Assembly: GCF_963676685.1 (NCBI RefSeq)
Contig: NC_092346.1
Location: 31,943,133 to 32,007,132, forward strand
DNA from: Mytilus edulis
Taxonomy: Eukaryota; Mollusca; Bivalvia; Mytilida; Mytilidae
DNA length: 64,000 nucleotides
Direction of reading: 5' to 3'
Part shown: in pieces, positions 22,660 to 34,414 of the stretch
Numbering within the stretch: the first letter of the stretch is position 1
Layout: every line of letters begins with the position of its first letter
Made by a program: the position numbers and the translations under genes
Notes under the pieces: model-generated
Databases searched by the model: none
The model's input: the letters and a program-made list of their open reading frames with translations, nothing else
What the model was told of the DNA's origin: nothing

Positions 22660-23065
22660 AGATAACAGTATTGTATTTAAAGCTTGGACAGCATCAATAT
22701 GTGATTTGATGGTTGCAAATTAAGTTTATTGACAACACTTTAGTTAATGTTCTATCAGTCTTAATATTAGAATGGAGATAACAGTACTGTATTTTAAGCT
22801 CAGACAGCTTCAATTAGTGATTTGATGGTCACAAATTAAATTTACTGGCTACACGTTAGTTAACATTGTTTTCTATCAGTCTCATTAGAATGGAGATAAC
22901 AATACTATATTTTAAGCTCAGACGGCTTCAATTGGTGATTTGATGGTCGCAAATTAAGTTTCCTGGGGACGCGTTAGTAAATGTGTATTTGCAATCATCA
23001 AATTACCCATTGATGTTGTCTGAGCTTAAAATACATATTGTTATCTCCATTCTAATGAAACTTAT
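22660..23065. repeat. Three ~115-bp direct repeats plus one inverted part
   Basis: GGAGATAACAGTA followed by TATTTTAAGCTCAGACAGCTTCAATT-like sequence recurs near 22661, 22773 and 22891, each with GATTTGATGGT. An inverted piece (GTCTGAGCTTAAAATAC...GTTATCTCCATTC) lies at about 23010-23060. Confidence 0.65.
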
Positions 23066-23881
23066 AGAAAACAACATTAAAACATGCACTTAGTTTAATT
23101 TCGTTTTTAAGTGCTTGTGGCCCAAAGGTATGTTTAGTTATGTTTTAATTGTTCAAAAACAAAATCAATTATACAAATTAAAACAATATTTTAAAGATTT
23201 CACTGCTGTTTTAATTGATAACCATAAGTGTATTCAAAGGATCAATTAGATGAGTGTATATGGATTATATATAATTTTATTGGCTTTATAAACAATATCA
23301 CCATAAAAGCCAACTATGACAAGCCTTTGAGCCAGAAATGGAATTTACATCAAAAAGCAAAATTAAAACATCAAATTAGGATTTAACTATGCATTTTTAA
23401 AAATCAATTATTTTTCAGACTTTCCAATATATGTACATTTCCCAATGGCAAGCGAGATTACCCCAAAGTTTTATTTTTGACAAATTTTATCACATTCTGG
23501 AGCGTTCAATAAGATTTTAAATTGTCTGATGAAGAAGTTTGACACTGGAACAGGACATATGAAATCATACTGGTATGTGCAAAAGACTTGATCAATGAGT
23601 CACAAACTTTCTATTCAACATTAATAGAATTTTAACCACTTTAGAGAAATGAATTCAACAACTTGTGAGAATTGGATATTGCTTGATATCAACTCAAGAT
23701 TGTCTTTTCATTTGAATAGTAATAATAAACTCACCTAAGATTCTGATTGTTTATAATTATTTTGAAATTAAATAGTTGTTATCAAGCAGCTTCAAAATCT
23801 CAATACTTACGAAACCTAAAAATCATAATTTAAAAAAAAGGAAAAATAACAGAATGAGTAATAGTATTTTTCTAATTATAG

Positions 23882-24036
23882 AACAAGACGTAAACAAAGA
23901 CAATGATTCAGAAGATGATGACTTAGCTGATTTACCCTTCATCACGGCTTTACAGGCCAGTGGACAGTCCCGTCTAACTAATGAATTTGAAGTCCTTAGG
24001 TCCCTAGGGAAAGGAGGATTTGGTGATGTCATTGAG
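23882..24036 (+). CDS. EIF2AK4: GCN2 linker and kinase glycine-loop exon
   Basis: After the TTCTAATTATAG acceptor the exon reads an acidic linker (QDVNKDNDSEDDDLADLPFI) and then EFEVLRSLGKGGFGDVIE, ending at a GTAATT donor. GKGGFGDV is the ATP-binding glycine loop of the active kinase domain. Phase matches the exons on both sides. The ATG at 23776 is not the start; it is intronic. Confidence 0.9.
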
Positions 24037-25032
24037 GTAATTACATCCAGAATAGGCATTGTAATGTGTCCTAGACTCCATTTTCTTGCTTAATTGAGCA
24101 GGTTTAATTAAACTCATCATAGATACCAGGATTGAAATTTTGTATTTGCACCAGACTCACGTTTTGTCTTCAATAGACTCATCAGTAATGCTTGATTCAA
24201 AGAAGTTAAAAAAGCTGAATTAAGGGGAGGCTTATTTATGTCAGGTCGGTGTGCCAATCTGGTCTTTAGTCTGTCTGTCTGTTGTTAGTTGGTCTTTCCT
24301 GTTTCAGTCACACTAATATTTGGTTAAAGAAAATTTACTTTAATTTGTGGTTACAACTACTATAAACTTAGCACACATGTTCATTATAATGTGAAATTTG
24401 GAAAAGATATGCCAAATAAGGGTGTTGATCACAATTTTGTGATTTGTTGTTTTTTTTGCATGAAGTCTGGTGTCTAATCATCTGATGGTTCATTATTCCT
24501 TTTTGAAATTCAGGTTTTGATGCATTCAGTACTGAAACTAGTTGTTTTGATTACCAATGAGTTTGCCATTTCAAAATCTAAAGCATTCTGGGTAATATTG
24601 TCATAGATTTTCATCACATGTTTTGATAGGTTAACAACATCTTAAACAATGAATATTCAACCAATGACATATATTAATATTTTTAATTGCTGTACAAACA
24701 TTGAAATTACCCCTTATGTTCTTAGTGGTGAACTAAAAAAAAAGGACTTTTACAGAACAGTTAAATTTCTGAAAATATAACACTGCATAAGCCAAAAACC
24801 TGTCTTAAGTGAACTCATCAATCAGAACTTTTAAGCTGATCACCTGTCTAATCCAAACTAAATCATCAGTTCCTGACAAGTTAGGTTTAACAAATTTCAC
24901 TGCATGTAGATTGCATTGCACAGTTGACAATTCTGTAGTCTAATCAGTCTAAGACATCTTTGTAATATATGTATATTCAGCCATCATGATTTTATTAACA
25001 CTGTAAACAAACTTTTTTCTTTTTTTTCACAG

Positions 25033-25166
25033 GTTAGAAATAAACTAGATAGAAGAAAATATGCTATTAAGAGAATACCATTGAATCCTAAAAGTAAATA
25101 TTTCAACAAGAAAATTACCAGGGAGGTCAAATTACTGTCTCGTCTCAATCAAGAAAATGTTGTCAG
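25033..25166 (+). CDS. EIF2AK4: GCN2 kinase N-lobe exon with catalytic lysine
   Basis: The exon lies between a TTTTTTTCACAG acceptor and a GTAACT donor. It reads VRNKLDRRKYAIKRIPLNPK...ITREVKLLSRLNQENVV plus AG. YAIK holds the catalytic lysine, REV the helix-C region, and the end leads into the conserved RYYNSW of eIF2-alpha kinases. No lesion is visible in this exon. Confidence 0.92.
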
Positions 25167-25718
25167 GTAACTATTTATGCCCATTTTTAGACTTGTGTTA
25201 CTTACGTGGATTTATTTATTTTCATGTGGAACAACTTTCATGGATTGATATAAACTTGCAGTTTCATGGTTTTCTTGATATTACATACATTTAAAAAAAT
25301 AGGAATTTTCTTTACAAAGTTTGCAATTTGTTGAAAATTTTAATTTGTGGTTACCCTGAAATCAAGAATCCAGTAAAATCCATTGTTGAAAAAAATAATC
25401 ATATTTCAAGATGAATTTTTCAATATTTGTATACAGAATAAAGAATGGATGATTTAAAATTGTAATGACCTTAAATATATATAGATGTTGTCTGCAGTAT
25501 GACATAGATATCATATGATAAAACATTAAACTGAAGACTCATTTAAATTTGCAGTGGGGTGTGACCTTCACTTCATGTAGAAGGTTTCGCTGTAACTTTG
25601 AGAAGGATAACAGCAGTAAAATGACTTTTGTTTTTAATATCAAGTGTGTGTAGGAGTTTTGTTTAATGAATTAATAAAACATTTTAGTTTCAAACACTAC
25701 CACTTTTTTTTACGATAG

Positions 25719-25810
25719 GTACTATAATTCCTGGATTGAGACCAGTGAGGATCCAGCGCACAGTGACTCATCAACATCCTGCTCCACGACCACAGGTACT
25801 GGTACAACAG
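25719..25810 (+). CDS. EIF2AK4: GCN2 kinase N-lobe end and start of kinase insert
   Basis: After the TTTTACGATAG acceptor the exon reads YYNSWIETSEDPAHSDSSTS then a Thr/Ser/Gly-rich stretch, consistent with the long low-complexity insert of GCN2 kinases. The likely donor is GGTAAAA at 25811. If it is not used, the frame stays open to TAG near 25968. No later GCN2 exon (HRDLKP, DFGLA, HisRS-like region) was found downstream in the window. Confidence 0.8.
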
Positions 25811-27781
25811 GTAAAACTCAAACAACCAGCGACAGCAGTTTCTTAATGAAGAACAGTCTGAATTTTATTAAGACTCCATTAGTTGAAATGATTATTGGAA
25901 TACAAGAAGTTACAAGTGTCTCAATGGCTAACTGGTGTCCATTTTCTCCTAGTGAAGCCGTGAAGTAGCCCATTTTATCATAACTAACAATGTAAGCTTA
26001 AATGTCTAAATCTGATTTGAGTTCTGATAGAACACATTAAGAGAAATTGGTATCAAACTGGGGATCCAAATTTACGCTAAGGATTGCCATTGCTTTTTCA
26101 CTCAGTGTTCTAGGGTGTCATGTACCATGAATTAATTACATTATGTGTATGACTCTAATAAATTTAAATCTAAATTACAGTTTAAATTTTTCTATAGAAA
26201 CCGAAGTAGATATTTTATATATGGTATAAAATAAACAAGATATTTAGTAGGAGGGCATTTTTTTTTTTTTTAATCGGTACTCGGAAAGCTTTTACTCTTC
26301 TCAAATTATATACAGTATAAAATAAACAAGATATTTAGGAGGGCAATTTTCAAAAATATCAAATAAAGTGGAAATTCGTTAAGAAAACAAAGACCTAGAA
26401 GATTATATTGGGAGTTTGGACAAGATAATATTTAGATTTAATCAGCTTCCTCAAATTCATTAAGGCATTCTCCTACAAGTGTTGACTCTGAATCTGATTG
26501 TGTAAACACACAGTATTGACTTTGTTACAACCAGAAAGCAAGCAGTCTGTTTGCACATTAAGCAATGTTTAAATTGCCCTCTATGATACAATTAATCTGG
26601 AATGCAACATGCATAAGTTCAAAAGGCAAACTTTCACTGCTATTTGAGTAATTGCTTGATTTGTTTGATGTAATATGTATGGGTTATTAAATAAAGAAGA
26701 TTCAACTTGTATCTGTGTAAAAGTTTTGTATATTTCAAATCGTTGTAGCTATTTAAGTAATTGGAGTATCTGTTTGAAGTCTTTGATATCTATCACATAC
26801 AAATGAGCAGAGAATCAACTTGGGTGTGAAAAACTTCAAATCAACTTGGAAAATTTCAAAACATTTTGTAAACATGTGAGAAAGGTTTTTCTTCATAGTT
26901 AGACAATATAGATAAAAATTTGTTAACGGTTGGAAAAAATGAGGAAGTGTAGGGACAATTTTTTATTTTTTTTAACAATTTTATGTTTTTGTTGAAAAAG
27001 TTTTGGAATTTTCATGTGTTTGTTGTCTATTTGTTTTGAAATTTTAAGAATTTAGCATAAAAGTTTGGTGATTATTGAAAGTAGAACCATATGTGTAAAT
27101 CAACCTTGCCTTATTACATATTAAAGTTACTAGTAGTGTTTGCTTTTGTATACAACATGTTACTTAGCAGTTTGTTCCCCATGAATTCTATATTTACATC
27201 TGGGAACTGGAATAATTAGCAAAAATAAATAAAAATGAGAAGAATAATATCATTAGGGTTGTCTGCAGGGTGATGAGGAATTTAATGGCATAGGAATCCG
27301 AAAGGCTCATCAACTTGTAACTTAATCTCATGAAAAACTTTTAATGGCTCTAAAGAAGTAATTTAGGGCAAAAGATGTTTTCACCAGCCTTCTCCTCTGA
27401 TCCATTTCATTTCTCAACAAACATTTATCATGAATTAAATGCATTTTTGAATGGTTTAAAGACTTTTGTCAACAATTTGAAGATAAACTGTGAAATTTGG
27501 CTAAGTTTCGGTTGTAATTTAGAAGTAAATATCTGTACTGAGGTTGATAGGGGAGGTCAGAGGTCACCTTAGTAATGAGAATTTGTCTAAATCTTGGCAA
27601 ATGATGATCTAGACTCTGGTTTTTGTGTGGCGCCTCACTTGTATATCAGTCATTAATCATTCCTTAGTGACAGTTTGTCCACAATTAGGCCAAAGTCAAA
27701 TTATTTTCTTGATAATTAGAAAAGGCCAGTGCAAAAATAATATTGGTTAAAAAGTTAATTTTTTATTTTTTTTATTTCCAG
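25811..27781. other. Sequence between the GCN2-like exon and the MEIS exon
   Basis: AT-rich, with a ~25-bp direct repeat (TATAAAATAAACAAGATATTTAG near 26225 and 26318) and a T run at 26261. No exon with the N-terminal or middle homeodomain of MEIS, and no further GCN2 exon, was found. If the assembly is right this is MEIS intron. Confidence 0.5.
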
Positions 27782-27840
27782 GTTTATTAATGCAAGGCGA
27801 AGAATAGTGCAACCAATGATTGACCAATCAAATAGAGCAG
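27782..27840 (+). CDS. meis: MEIS/homothorax exon: end of homeodomain helix 3
   Basis: The 59-bp exon lies between a TTATTTCCAG acceptor and a GTAAGA donor. With the split Trp codon completed upstream it reads FINARRRIVQPMIDQSNRA. This is the recognition-helix end and C-terminal arm of TALE homeodomains of the MEIS class, and essentially diagnostic. MEIS/homothorax factors bind TGACAG sites with PBC and Hox partners in development. Upstream exons (MEIS domain, rest of homeodomain) are not in the 2 kb between this exon and the last GCN2 exon; if the locus is intact they must be farther upstream. Confidence 0.95.
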
Positions 27841-29387
27841 GTAAGAATATGAATATTTTTTTAATATTTGCCACTGGACACTTCAGGGGACAGCAATTAG
27901 TATATACAAAAAATTGGTTTGTTTTTGCCAAATTTTATACTAATAACCTAAAAAAAATCAAATTTGAAAAATTAATTTAAATTAAAACATAAAACTTTCC
28001 ATGTATTTTTAACTATGCAAATTTACACTCCTCCCCCTTTCTGGATTCAAAACTTCTGGTATGGAAATACATCAAGCATTTCAATTTCAATCCAAATGGC
28101 CATTTAATTGCCTAAGCTTTAAGGATTAAAAATTATTGTGACTTGCAGAATGCCAACTTGACAAAAGAATATGCAAAAAAAAAAATAAACACGAAAATTA
28201 TGATTTCCTTTTCTTAATTAAAATCTAATGTATATTGTTTAGTAGGTATAAAAATGACGGAAATGAAATGAAGACATTTGTCATTATAACCACATTACCA
28301 TTGGTTTTTCTCTATAAAATTCATGACACGGTCATTTTGGCATGTTGCAAGTGAAACAATAAACCATTGTAGTCTTACATAATATTAAACCCATCAACTG
28401 TCAAAAATATGCAAATAAGAGAAAAGTATTAACTAAATTTACTTCCTTCTGCATGTTCCAGTTATATTTATTTAAAAACCTTAAAGATTTTATACAGAAT
28501 TCATAAAGCATTTAGTGCCTTCTAGTATAGTGCAAGTTGATGCCTTTTATTGAGGAACAAAGTTTTTTTATGTCGTAATAAAAATATTAATTTTTGTCGT
28601 CTTTGTTTCTGCGGAACTTCAACAATAAATTGCATAATAATTAGTAGCTAGGTGTTTTATAAATATATGCAAACTTGCTTTTTCTTTTTCTTTTTATCAT
28701 TTTCTCACTTGTACACTGATATTTTTTTTATCTACAAGACTATTTTCGCCCTCGGTATCCTGATATTTTAAAAAGCTATTTAACACCAAATTGGCATATA
28801 TCATCAGCAATTTAGTTTTCATCTGCGGGTTGTTGTTAATTAGCTCTCTGTAAGCAGTCTAAAGGTAAAACTCTGAGATGAAACTTTTATCTTTGGTGGC
28901 ATGGCTCTTATGCAAATTGCATTTCTTTTAAGCTTGTTATTCTTGACAGAATCTCACATCTCTTGAGGAGCGAAAATCTTTCCAATTGAAATTCCTCTTC
29001 CCTCATAACGAGGGTCTGTAAGTGGGTACTAAATGGTTTAAATGTGATCTAGATGTACCTCTAAGTGTTCCCTATCTGTTTTCAGTTTATACAAGGCCGT
29101 TCTTTGTTTCACATGCTGTTAGGAGTAAGATATTCTCTCAAAAAACTATGTATATAAGCACTATTGTTCGGCAATAAAAGTGTTTTTTTGTTAATAGCAC
29201 TTTAGGTTCAAAACAGTAATATTAATTTTGTCGAAATTTGAAATGTCGAAAGGTATTAATACAATCGGTGAAGTTTCTAACCACAAATATTTGATCTGAA
29301 TACAAAATAATTATACTGCATGTAAAAACAGATGTTTTATAAAGATAAATACTAAGACAAACATAATCATTGTCTTAATCTTTTCAG
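27841..29387 (+). promoter_or_regulatory. MEIS intron with candidate TALE/POU sites
   Basis: No gene is present. It contains CTGTCA (28398-28403, MEIS-type site on the opposite strand) five bases before an octamer ATGCAAAT (28409-28416), and a second octamer inside ATGCAAATTGCAT (28910-28922). These short matches could be regulatory but are also expected sometimes by chance; function is inference only. Confidence 0.25.
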
Positions 29388-29462
29388 CACCAGGAGGTCA
29401 TGGATATAGTCCAGAGATTATGGGTTGGGATAGCCAGGCCATGGCATATATGAGTCCTCACA
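29388..29462 (+). CDS. meis: MEIS/homothorax exon, post-homeodomain
   Basis: The 75-bp exon lies between a CTTTTCAG acceptor and a GTAAGTAG donor. It reads PGGHGYSPEIMGWDSQAMAY then MSPH. Phase joins the previous exon (G|CA gives Ala) and the next (A|TG gives Met). It corresponds to the variable transactivation region after the homeodomain. Confidence 0.88.
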
Positions 29463-29938
29463 GTAAGTAGTTTAAACACCCCTGTACATATTTTGTGTTC
29501 TGATAAATTGAAAGATCAGATTAAGATGAATCTGTTAATCTCAGATTAGGCTTAATAGTTCATCAAAGGTTGAGTAAATTTGTTCACAGTTTAAGTTTAA
29601 TTTGTTCACAATTTAAAAGTTAATGTGAAGCTTAATTGGTTCAAAGGATAAGCTCATAGAAAACAAACAATGTACAAATTGTTAAAGCACATGAAATCTT
29701 TCTGAATTAATATTGAGATTGAATGTGAAGGAGATATTGGGTATATACAAATGAGACAGCTACCTAATAACATGTAGAAGAAAAAATAAGACATTTTTTG
29801 AAGTTCTGTGTCATATTGGGCTTAAATAAGCAAAGCAAAAGTATATAGCAATGCATACTTATAAAGTGACAATTTAAGTTTTGAAAGAATTAATTACATG
29901 ATAAAAAATTTAATATTATTATTTTTTTTTAATTCCAG

Positions 29939-30279
29939 TGTTCCAAGGAAGACATGGTAGTGAAATGTATGATCAAATGAAGGGATATTCTCATATGGAA
30001 GGACAAAGATACGATATGCTTGGAGTTCAGGGTATGCATAGTAGTGACATGTTCGGAAGTACTGCTGTCACTGGCAGTAGTTCATACTCTCAGATGTCAC
30101 AGTTACGACCACCAGTTCATTCGCAAGCAATGCTAATACCAGGGCATCCGCATCATATGATGATGGGACACGGAGCCCACGGCATGAGTCCCATGTCAAT
30201 GGGATCTGCTCAAAGTCCTCCATTACATGGCAGCTTGGACAGTATGGGTGCACACATTCAGGATATTCATGCTGGATAA
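29939..30279 (+). CDS. meis: MEIS/homothorax terminal coding exon
   Basis: After the AATTCCAG acceptor the exon continues FQGRHGSEMYDQMKGYSHME and runs to TAA at 30277-30279. It is Met/His/Gly/Ser-rich with the MEIS-like blocks LRPPVHS, PGHPHHMMMGHG and SAQSPP, and the terminal HIQDIHAG. That ending resembles the C-terminus of vertebrate MEIS1/2 proteins. The first Met comes from a codon split across the splice and is not a start. It probably carries the C-terminal activation domain. Confidence 0.93.
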
Positions 30280-31951
30280 AAATCAGGAGTAAAACATTGT
30301 GCTTTAAAAAGAACAAGGACATTTGGCTTGGCCTGCGAACATAATTAAGCCAAGGAATAAAGCGTGACTTACAAGTATTTGTGGGTACGGTAGTTTAAAA
30401 CTACGGCCTATTTTATTACAATCACGGTGATCTCTCAATCATTTAGCAGTCACTCATTGTGTGGAATCTAATTCCTAACGGTTGCAGGCTAGCCAAGGGA
30501 AGTAACTGGTGTGCTAGTCAATCTAACAGAGTAAGGGAGTCGACAACTGACTGCAGTTTTAAAACTAGTCTTCACAACTTGTTATAATGGGATATGGGGA
30601 AAACTACGCAAAAGTATTATTAAAAAAAAAACGCAGTTCATGTTGACAATGAGTTGCCAAGTATTATATATGTATTTTGTTGTCTCTGGACAAGAAACAC
30701 GTCTTGGTCACATATGTGCCGCATACCTCATGATGATCAAAATAAATGTACATTTGAATGGCCATGACTTTGTAAAGCATTCCACGTCAAAGTATGTTCT
30801 GTTAAACATCAACTCTTCAGTTGAAGGAATATGTTTTTGTGCCATGGAATATTTGATTTTTTTGTCACATGACATTGTTAAACCAATCAGAAGAGTTGCC
30901 CTGTAGTGGGGTGACCAATTAAATTAAAGCTTTAAGATTTACCTCATTATTATTCCTTTGTAATTATAGCCAGTTCCATTGTGTTGGAAGTGGACATTTT
31001 ATTTAATGGTGCATGTTAAAAAAAGTATTTGGTGCAAATTATTTGTATAGTAAAGATGTTTGTTGAATGTATGTTTATATATGTTATTGTGTATGAAAGT
31101 GAAAAATCATTATTTGGAGAGTTTTTTCTTTGTGTGACATTTTTATACTTTCTGGCCAGGCTGTTTAGATCTACTTGCAGTTTAATTTGTAAATGTTTTG
31201 TTGTTTTTGTTGAAGTTTGTTTGAATATTTTTTTTAGATTGAACAAATTTTAAGCTTGATATTTATTCGATCTGCCAGATTTTATTTTTTTGATAATTAA
31301 CCAATTTGTTTTTGGTTTGTGATTTGTTACAGAATGATTTTTTTTGTTTTTTTCTTTTATCTAAAAACAAGTACTAAGTTATTTCTAAGTGCTGACCATT
31401 TATTTATGATGTTTTTAAAAAAATGTTAAAGTGCAGATTTTAAACTGGCATGTAATTACTACATGTGTATCTAATTGTAAAGTAATATTAATGTCAAAGA
31501 CTGCTGAAATCTTTCCTTTATCTTTTTGTACTGATTTTAACTAGAGAAAGACATATTTATATGTATATCTGTAGCAATTATTTTAGATTGTTTCAAGATG
31601 TCCGATATTACATTTCTTAACTATACTTCTTTTATGATTCCCCAATAAATATATATTTACATTTTTTATCATTTCAATGCCAGAATGAACAAAAAATAAC
31701 TGAAAAAGATGTATAAAATTTTCAGAAAATCTTAGACAATCATGCACGAGGTTTACCAAAAATACACTGAAATTGATTATTGTCTGAATGTGTCTGACTA
31801 TGAGAAAATGAAAGATTGCAATGATGTGTGTGGTGAAGTGTGGAGCTGAGCTTGATGCTTAGGGACTTGTGAAAAATTTTAGGGAATTTTAATACGAGAT
31901 TGTCAAATATTTTGAGCAAAATTCCAGAGAAATAAAAATTGTTGTAATAAA
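30280..31951 (+). other. meis: MEIS 3' UTR (inferred)
   Basis: T-rich non-coding DNA follows the stop codon. AATAAA signals lie at 30356-30361, 31644-31649, 31931-31936 and 31946-31951. The last two precede the change to repeat-like DNA, suggesting a UTR of up to ~1.7 kb. Overlapping 70-90 codon frames here (for example near 30640 and 31029) show no family similarity. Confidence 0.5.
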
Positions 31952-32134
31952 CTAATTGCTTGTGTTTTATTATATTTGTTTGTCCAATATGTACCTGTTA
32001 TTAAATGAGGTGGACGACATCAAAGGGCCATCCATTCTTAACTTGTAAGTCAAAGGAAGGATTTGTATTTTACTATCAAATCCTTGGTAGAAGAAAAGCT
32101 GACAACACCATGGCAAAAAAAACCCAATAAGAAA

Positions 32135-32995
32135 CAACTAGCTAAAATACAAACATGTCAATAAAAAACTTGATAGAAAAATTCACTGGCCTTTAGTATC
32201 AAAATCATACTTGGTCAAAATACAAAAATTTCAACAACAAAAATCATACAAAAATACATTGGCCCTTAGTATCAAAATCATACTTTGTTAAAATACAAAA
32301 ATGTCAACAAAAACATCATAGAAATGTACATTGGCCTTTAGTATCAAAATTATACTTGATTGAAATACAAAAGTGTCAATAAAAAACTTCATAGAAAAAT
32401 ACATTGCCCTTAAGTATCAAAATCATACTTGGTTAAAATACAAAAATGTCAACAACAAAAATCATAGAAAAATACATTGGCCTTTAGTATCAAAATCATA
32501 CTTGGTTAAAATACAAAAATGTCAACAAAAAACTTCATACAAAAATATATCTTTAGTATCAAAATCATACTTGGTTAAAATACAAAAATGTCAACAACAA
32601 AAATCATAGAAAAATACATTGGCCCTTAGTATCAAAATCATACTTGGTTAAAATACAAAAATGTCAACAAAAAACTTCATACAAAAATATATCTTTAGTA
32701 TCAAAATCATACTTGGTTAAAATACAAAAATGTCAACAACAAAAATCATAGAAAAATACATTGGCCCTTAGTTTCAAAATCATACTTGGTTAAAATACAA
32801 AAATGTCAACAAAAAACTTCATACAAAAATATATCTTTAGTATCAAAATCATACTTTGTTAAAATACAAAAATGTCAACAAAAGACTTCATTGAAAAATA
32901 TATCTTTAGTATCAAAATCATACTGTATTAAAATACAAAAACGCTAACAAAAAACTTCACAGAAATATACATTGCCCTTTAGTATCAAAAACACT
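32135..32995. repeat. Tandem array, ~70-72-bp units, with a 141-bp higher order
   Basis: About 12 units contain TTAGTATCAAAATCATACTT and AAAATACAAAAATGTCAACA. In the middle (32400-32860) two unit types alternate, one ending ACAACAAAAATCATAGAAAA and one ending ACAAAAAACTTCATACAAAA. This gives a dimeric repeat of about 141 bp. It is not coding. Confidence 0.85.
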
Positions 32996-33199
32996 TGGTT
33001 GAAATGAAAAGGAAAAAGAATTCATATCTCAAATTTTCATTCAAAGATAAAATTTCAAATCATAAAAAAAGAAGATTTGCACTTGTTGAAACTGAAGATT
33101 GAAGATTTAAAAGATGATAAAAATGATCAGTCAAATATTTGATTTTTCCATGATTCATATGGTACCAAAACTAGTTCAGATAAAACCTTCTGATTAGAT

Positions 33200-33300
33200 A
33201 TAAGAAGATGTGTTATGAGACAAGTCTCCAACGAAGTCAAGGTCTTCAACAAGGAGCCCTGGCTCACACCAAACAGCAAGCTATAAAGAGCCCCCAAAAT
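33200..33300 (+). repeat. Short remnant of the GAAGATGTGGTATGA family
   Basis: It contains AGAAGATGTGTTATGAGACA and AACAGCAAGCTATAAAGAGCC, shared with the diverged copy at 10073-10235. Confidence 0.5.
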
Positions 33301-33311
33301 AAAAAGTTTCA

Positions 33312-33639
33312 TTTTTATGCCCCAACTAAGATAGTAGAGTGGCATCATGTTTTTTTTGGTCTGTGTTTCTGCCCACCTACAATAGTAGTTAGACATTATG
33401 TTCTGGTCAGTGTGTCTGTTTGTTTTTCTGTCCTGCTTCAGGTTAAAGTTTTTGGTCAATGTAGTTTTGGATTAAGTTGAAGTCCAATCAACTTGAAACT
33501 TAGTACACCTGTTTCCTATGACTTGATCTTTCTAATTTTAATGCCAAATTAGATTTTTCAACCCAATTTCACAGTCCACTAAACATTGAAAATGATAATG
33601 CAAGTGGGGCATCGGTGTACTATGGACACATTCTTGTTC
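33312..33639 (+). repeat. TATGCCCC-type dispersed repeat, full copy
   Basis: It starts TTTTTATGCCCCAACTAAG and ends TACTATGGACACATTCTTGT, matching 4019-4303 with an expanded middle. It is non-coding. Confidence 0.65.
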
Positions 33640-34410
33640 TTCATGTCTTTTATCATATAGATATATAAAGCACAACAATTGAGGAAAAGAAAATATGAAA
33701 TAAAGTCTCCCAAATTTTTCCCCTACTAGTAGATTTTCATAGTCCATTTTCAGGAATCTTCTGCCTGAAATGCATGACAAATTTATTAAGATCAATTTAT
33801 ATTGTTTATTTCTTTAACAGTCATTCATAAATAAAGTATGTAAATTTATATATTCAAATTTTTAGAATATGTTGACATGAATTCACCTTCATTTTCATTT
33901 CAACGAAGTTAGGTTTGATTTTTTATAATGAACAATTATACGTTGAGAAATTAAGATAGAAAAGGTACTGTGAAAGTTTTCATACTTGTTTGGTATCAGT
34001 TTTTGTTGATTTAATTTTCCCTTCTATCAACGAAAATGAAATATATATTTTTATTGAGTCAAAAAGCGTTCATTTTACATCTACAAATTTAAAACATCAC
34101 AAACCAACATTGATTACACATACCAAAAAATGTTATCAAAGAAGAAAAGCCTCTACCTAGAAAGCTCCTAACAACCTTATGCTAAGTATATAACCTTTTA
34201 TATAGGAGAATATCCGAAATACACTAAAATGAAGGAAAACATAATAGAAAAATAACAAAAAATCTTGATTGACCATTATAAACCAGGCACTTGCTATCCA
34301 AGGAGGAATAATCAAGAACAAGATTGCAAATATCAAATATGAATAGAAGAGTCAAAAGAGCATTTCCCCAAAACCAACTGACATCAAATGTAAAACTATT
34401 AAATAGGTAG
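33640..34410. other. AT-rich DNA before the minisatellite, no gene seen
   Basis: I see nothing supportable. The C-terminal 70 or so codons of the minus-strand frame that runs through the following array (stop at 34224) fall here and show no known family. Confidence 0.4.
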
Positions 34411-34414
34411 TAAC

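Larger units (their letters stand above)
4578..25810 (+). pseudogene. EIF2AK4: Partial, probably broken GCN2 (EIF2AK4) gene: pseudokinase to kinase N-lobe
   Basis: Seven plus-strand exon-like segments (4578-4676, 9919-9983, 10547-10658, 19220-19345, 23882-24036, 25033-25166, 25719-25810) match, in order, the central part of GCN2. GCN2 senses uncharged tRNA and phosphorylates eIF2-alpha to reduce translation. Covered are the pseudokinase (GDYSIDK, GGKKGDVY), the linker, and the true kinase N-lobe (GKGGFG glycine loop, YAIKR with the catalytic lysine, RYYNSWIE). Missing are the RWD exons, which instead occur at 57852-59477, and everything after the kinase insert: the catalytic loop, HisRS-like domain and C-terminus. 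One exon carries a frameshift, and an exon expected between 10658 and 19220 was not found. MEIS exons begin 2 kb after the last GCN2 exon. Identity as GCN2 is strong; pseudogene status against misassembly is unresolved. Confidence 0.6.

Noticed and set aside
23776..24093. A complete 105-aa protein starting at the ATG at 23776
   Set aside because: The first 35 codons are intronic; the real exon begins after the acceptor at 23881 and ends at 24036.
30068..30322. Antisense gene over the MEIS last exon
   Set aside because: It is a shadow of the well-supported MEIS coding exon.
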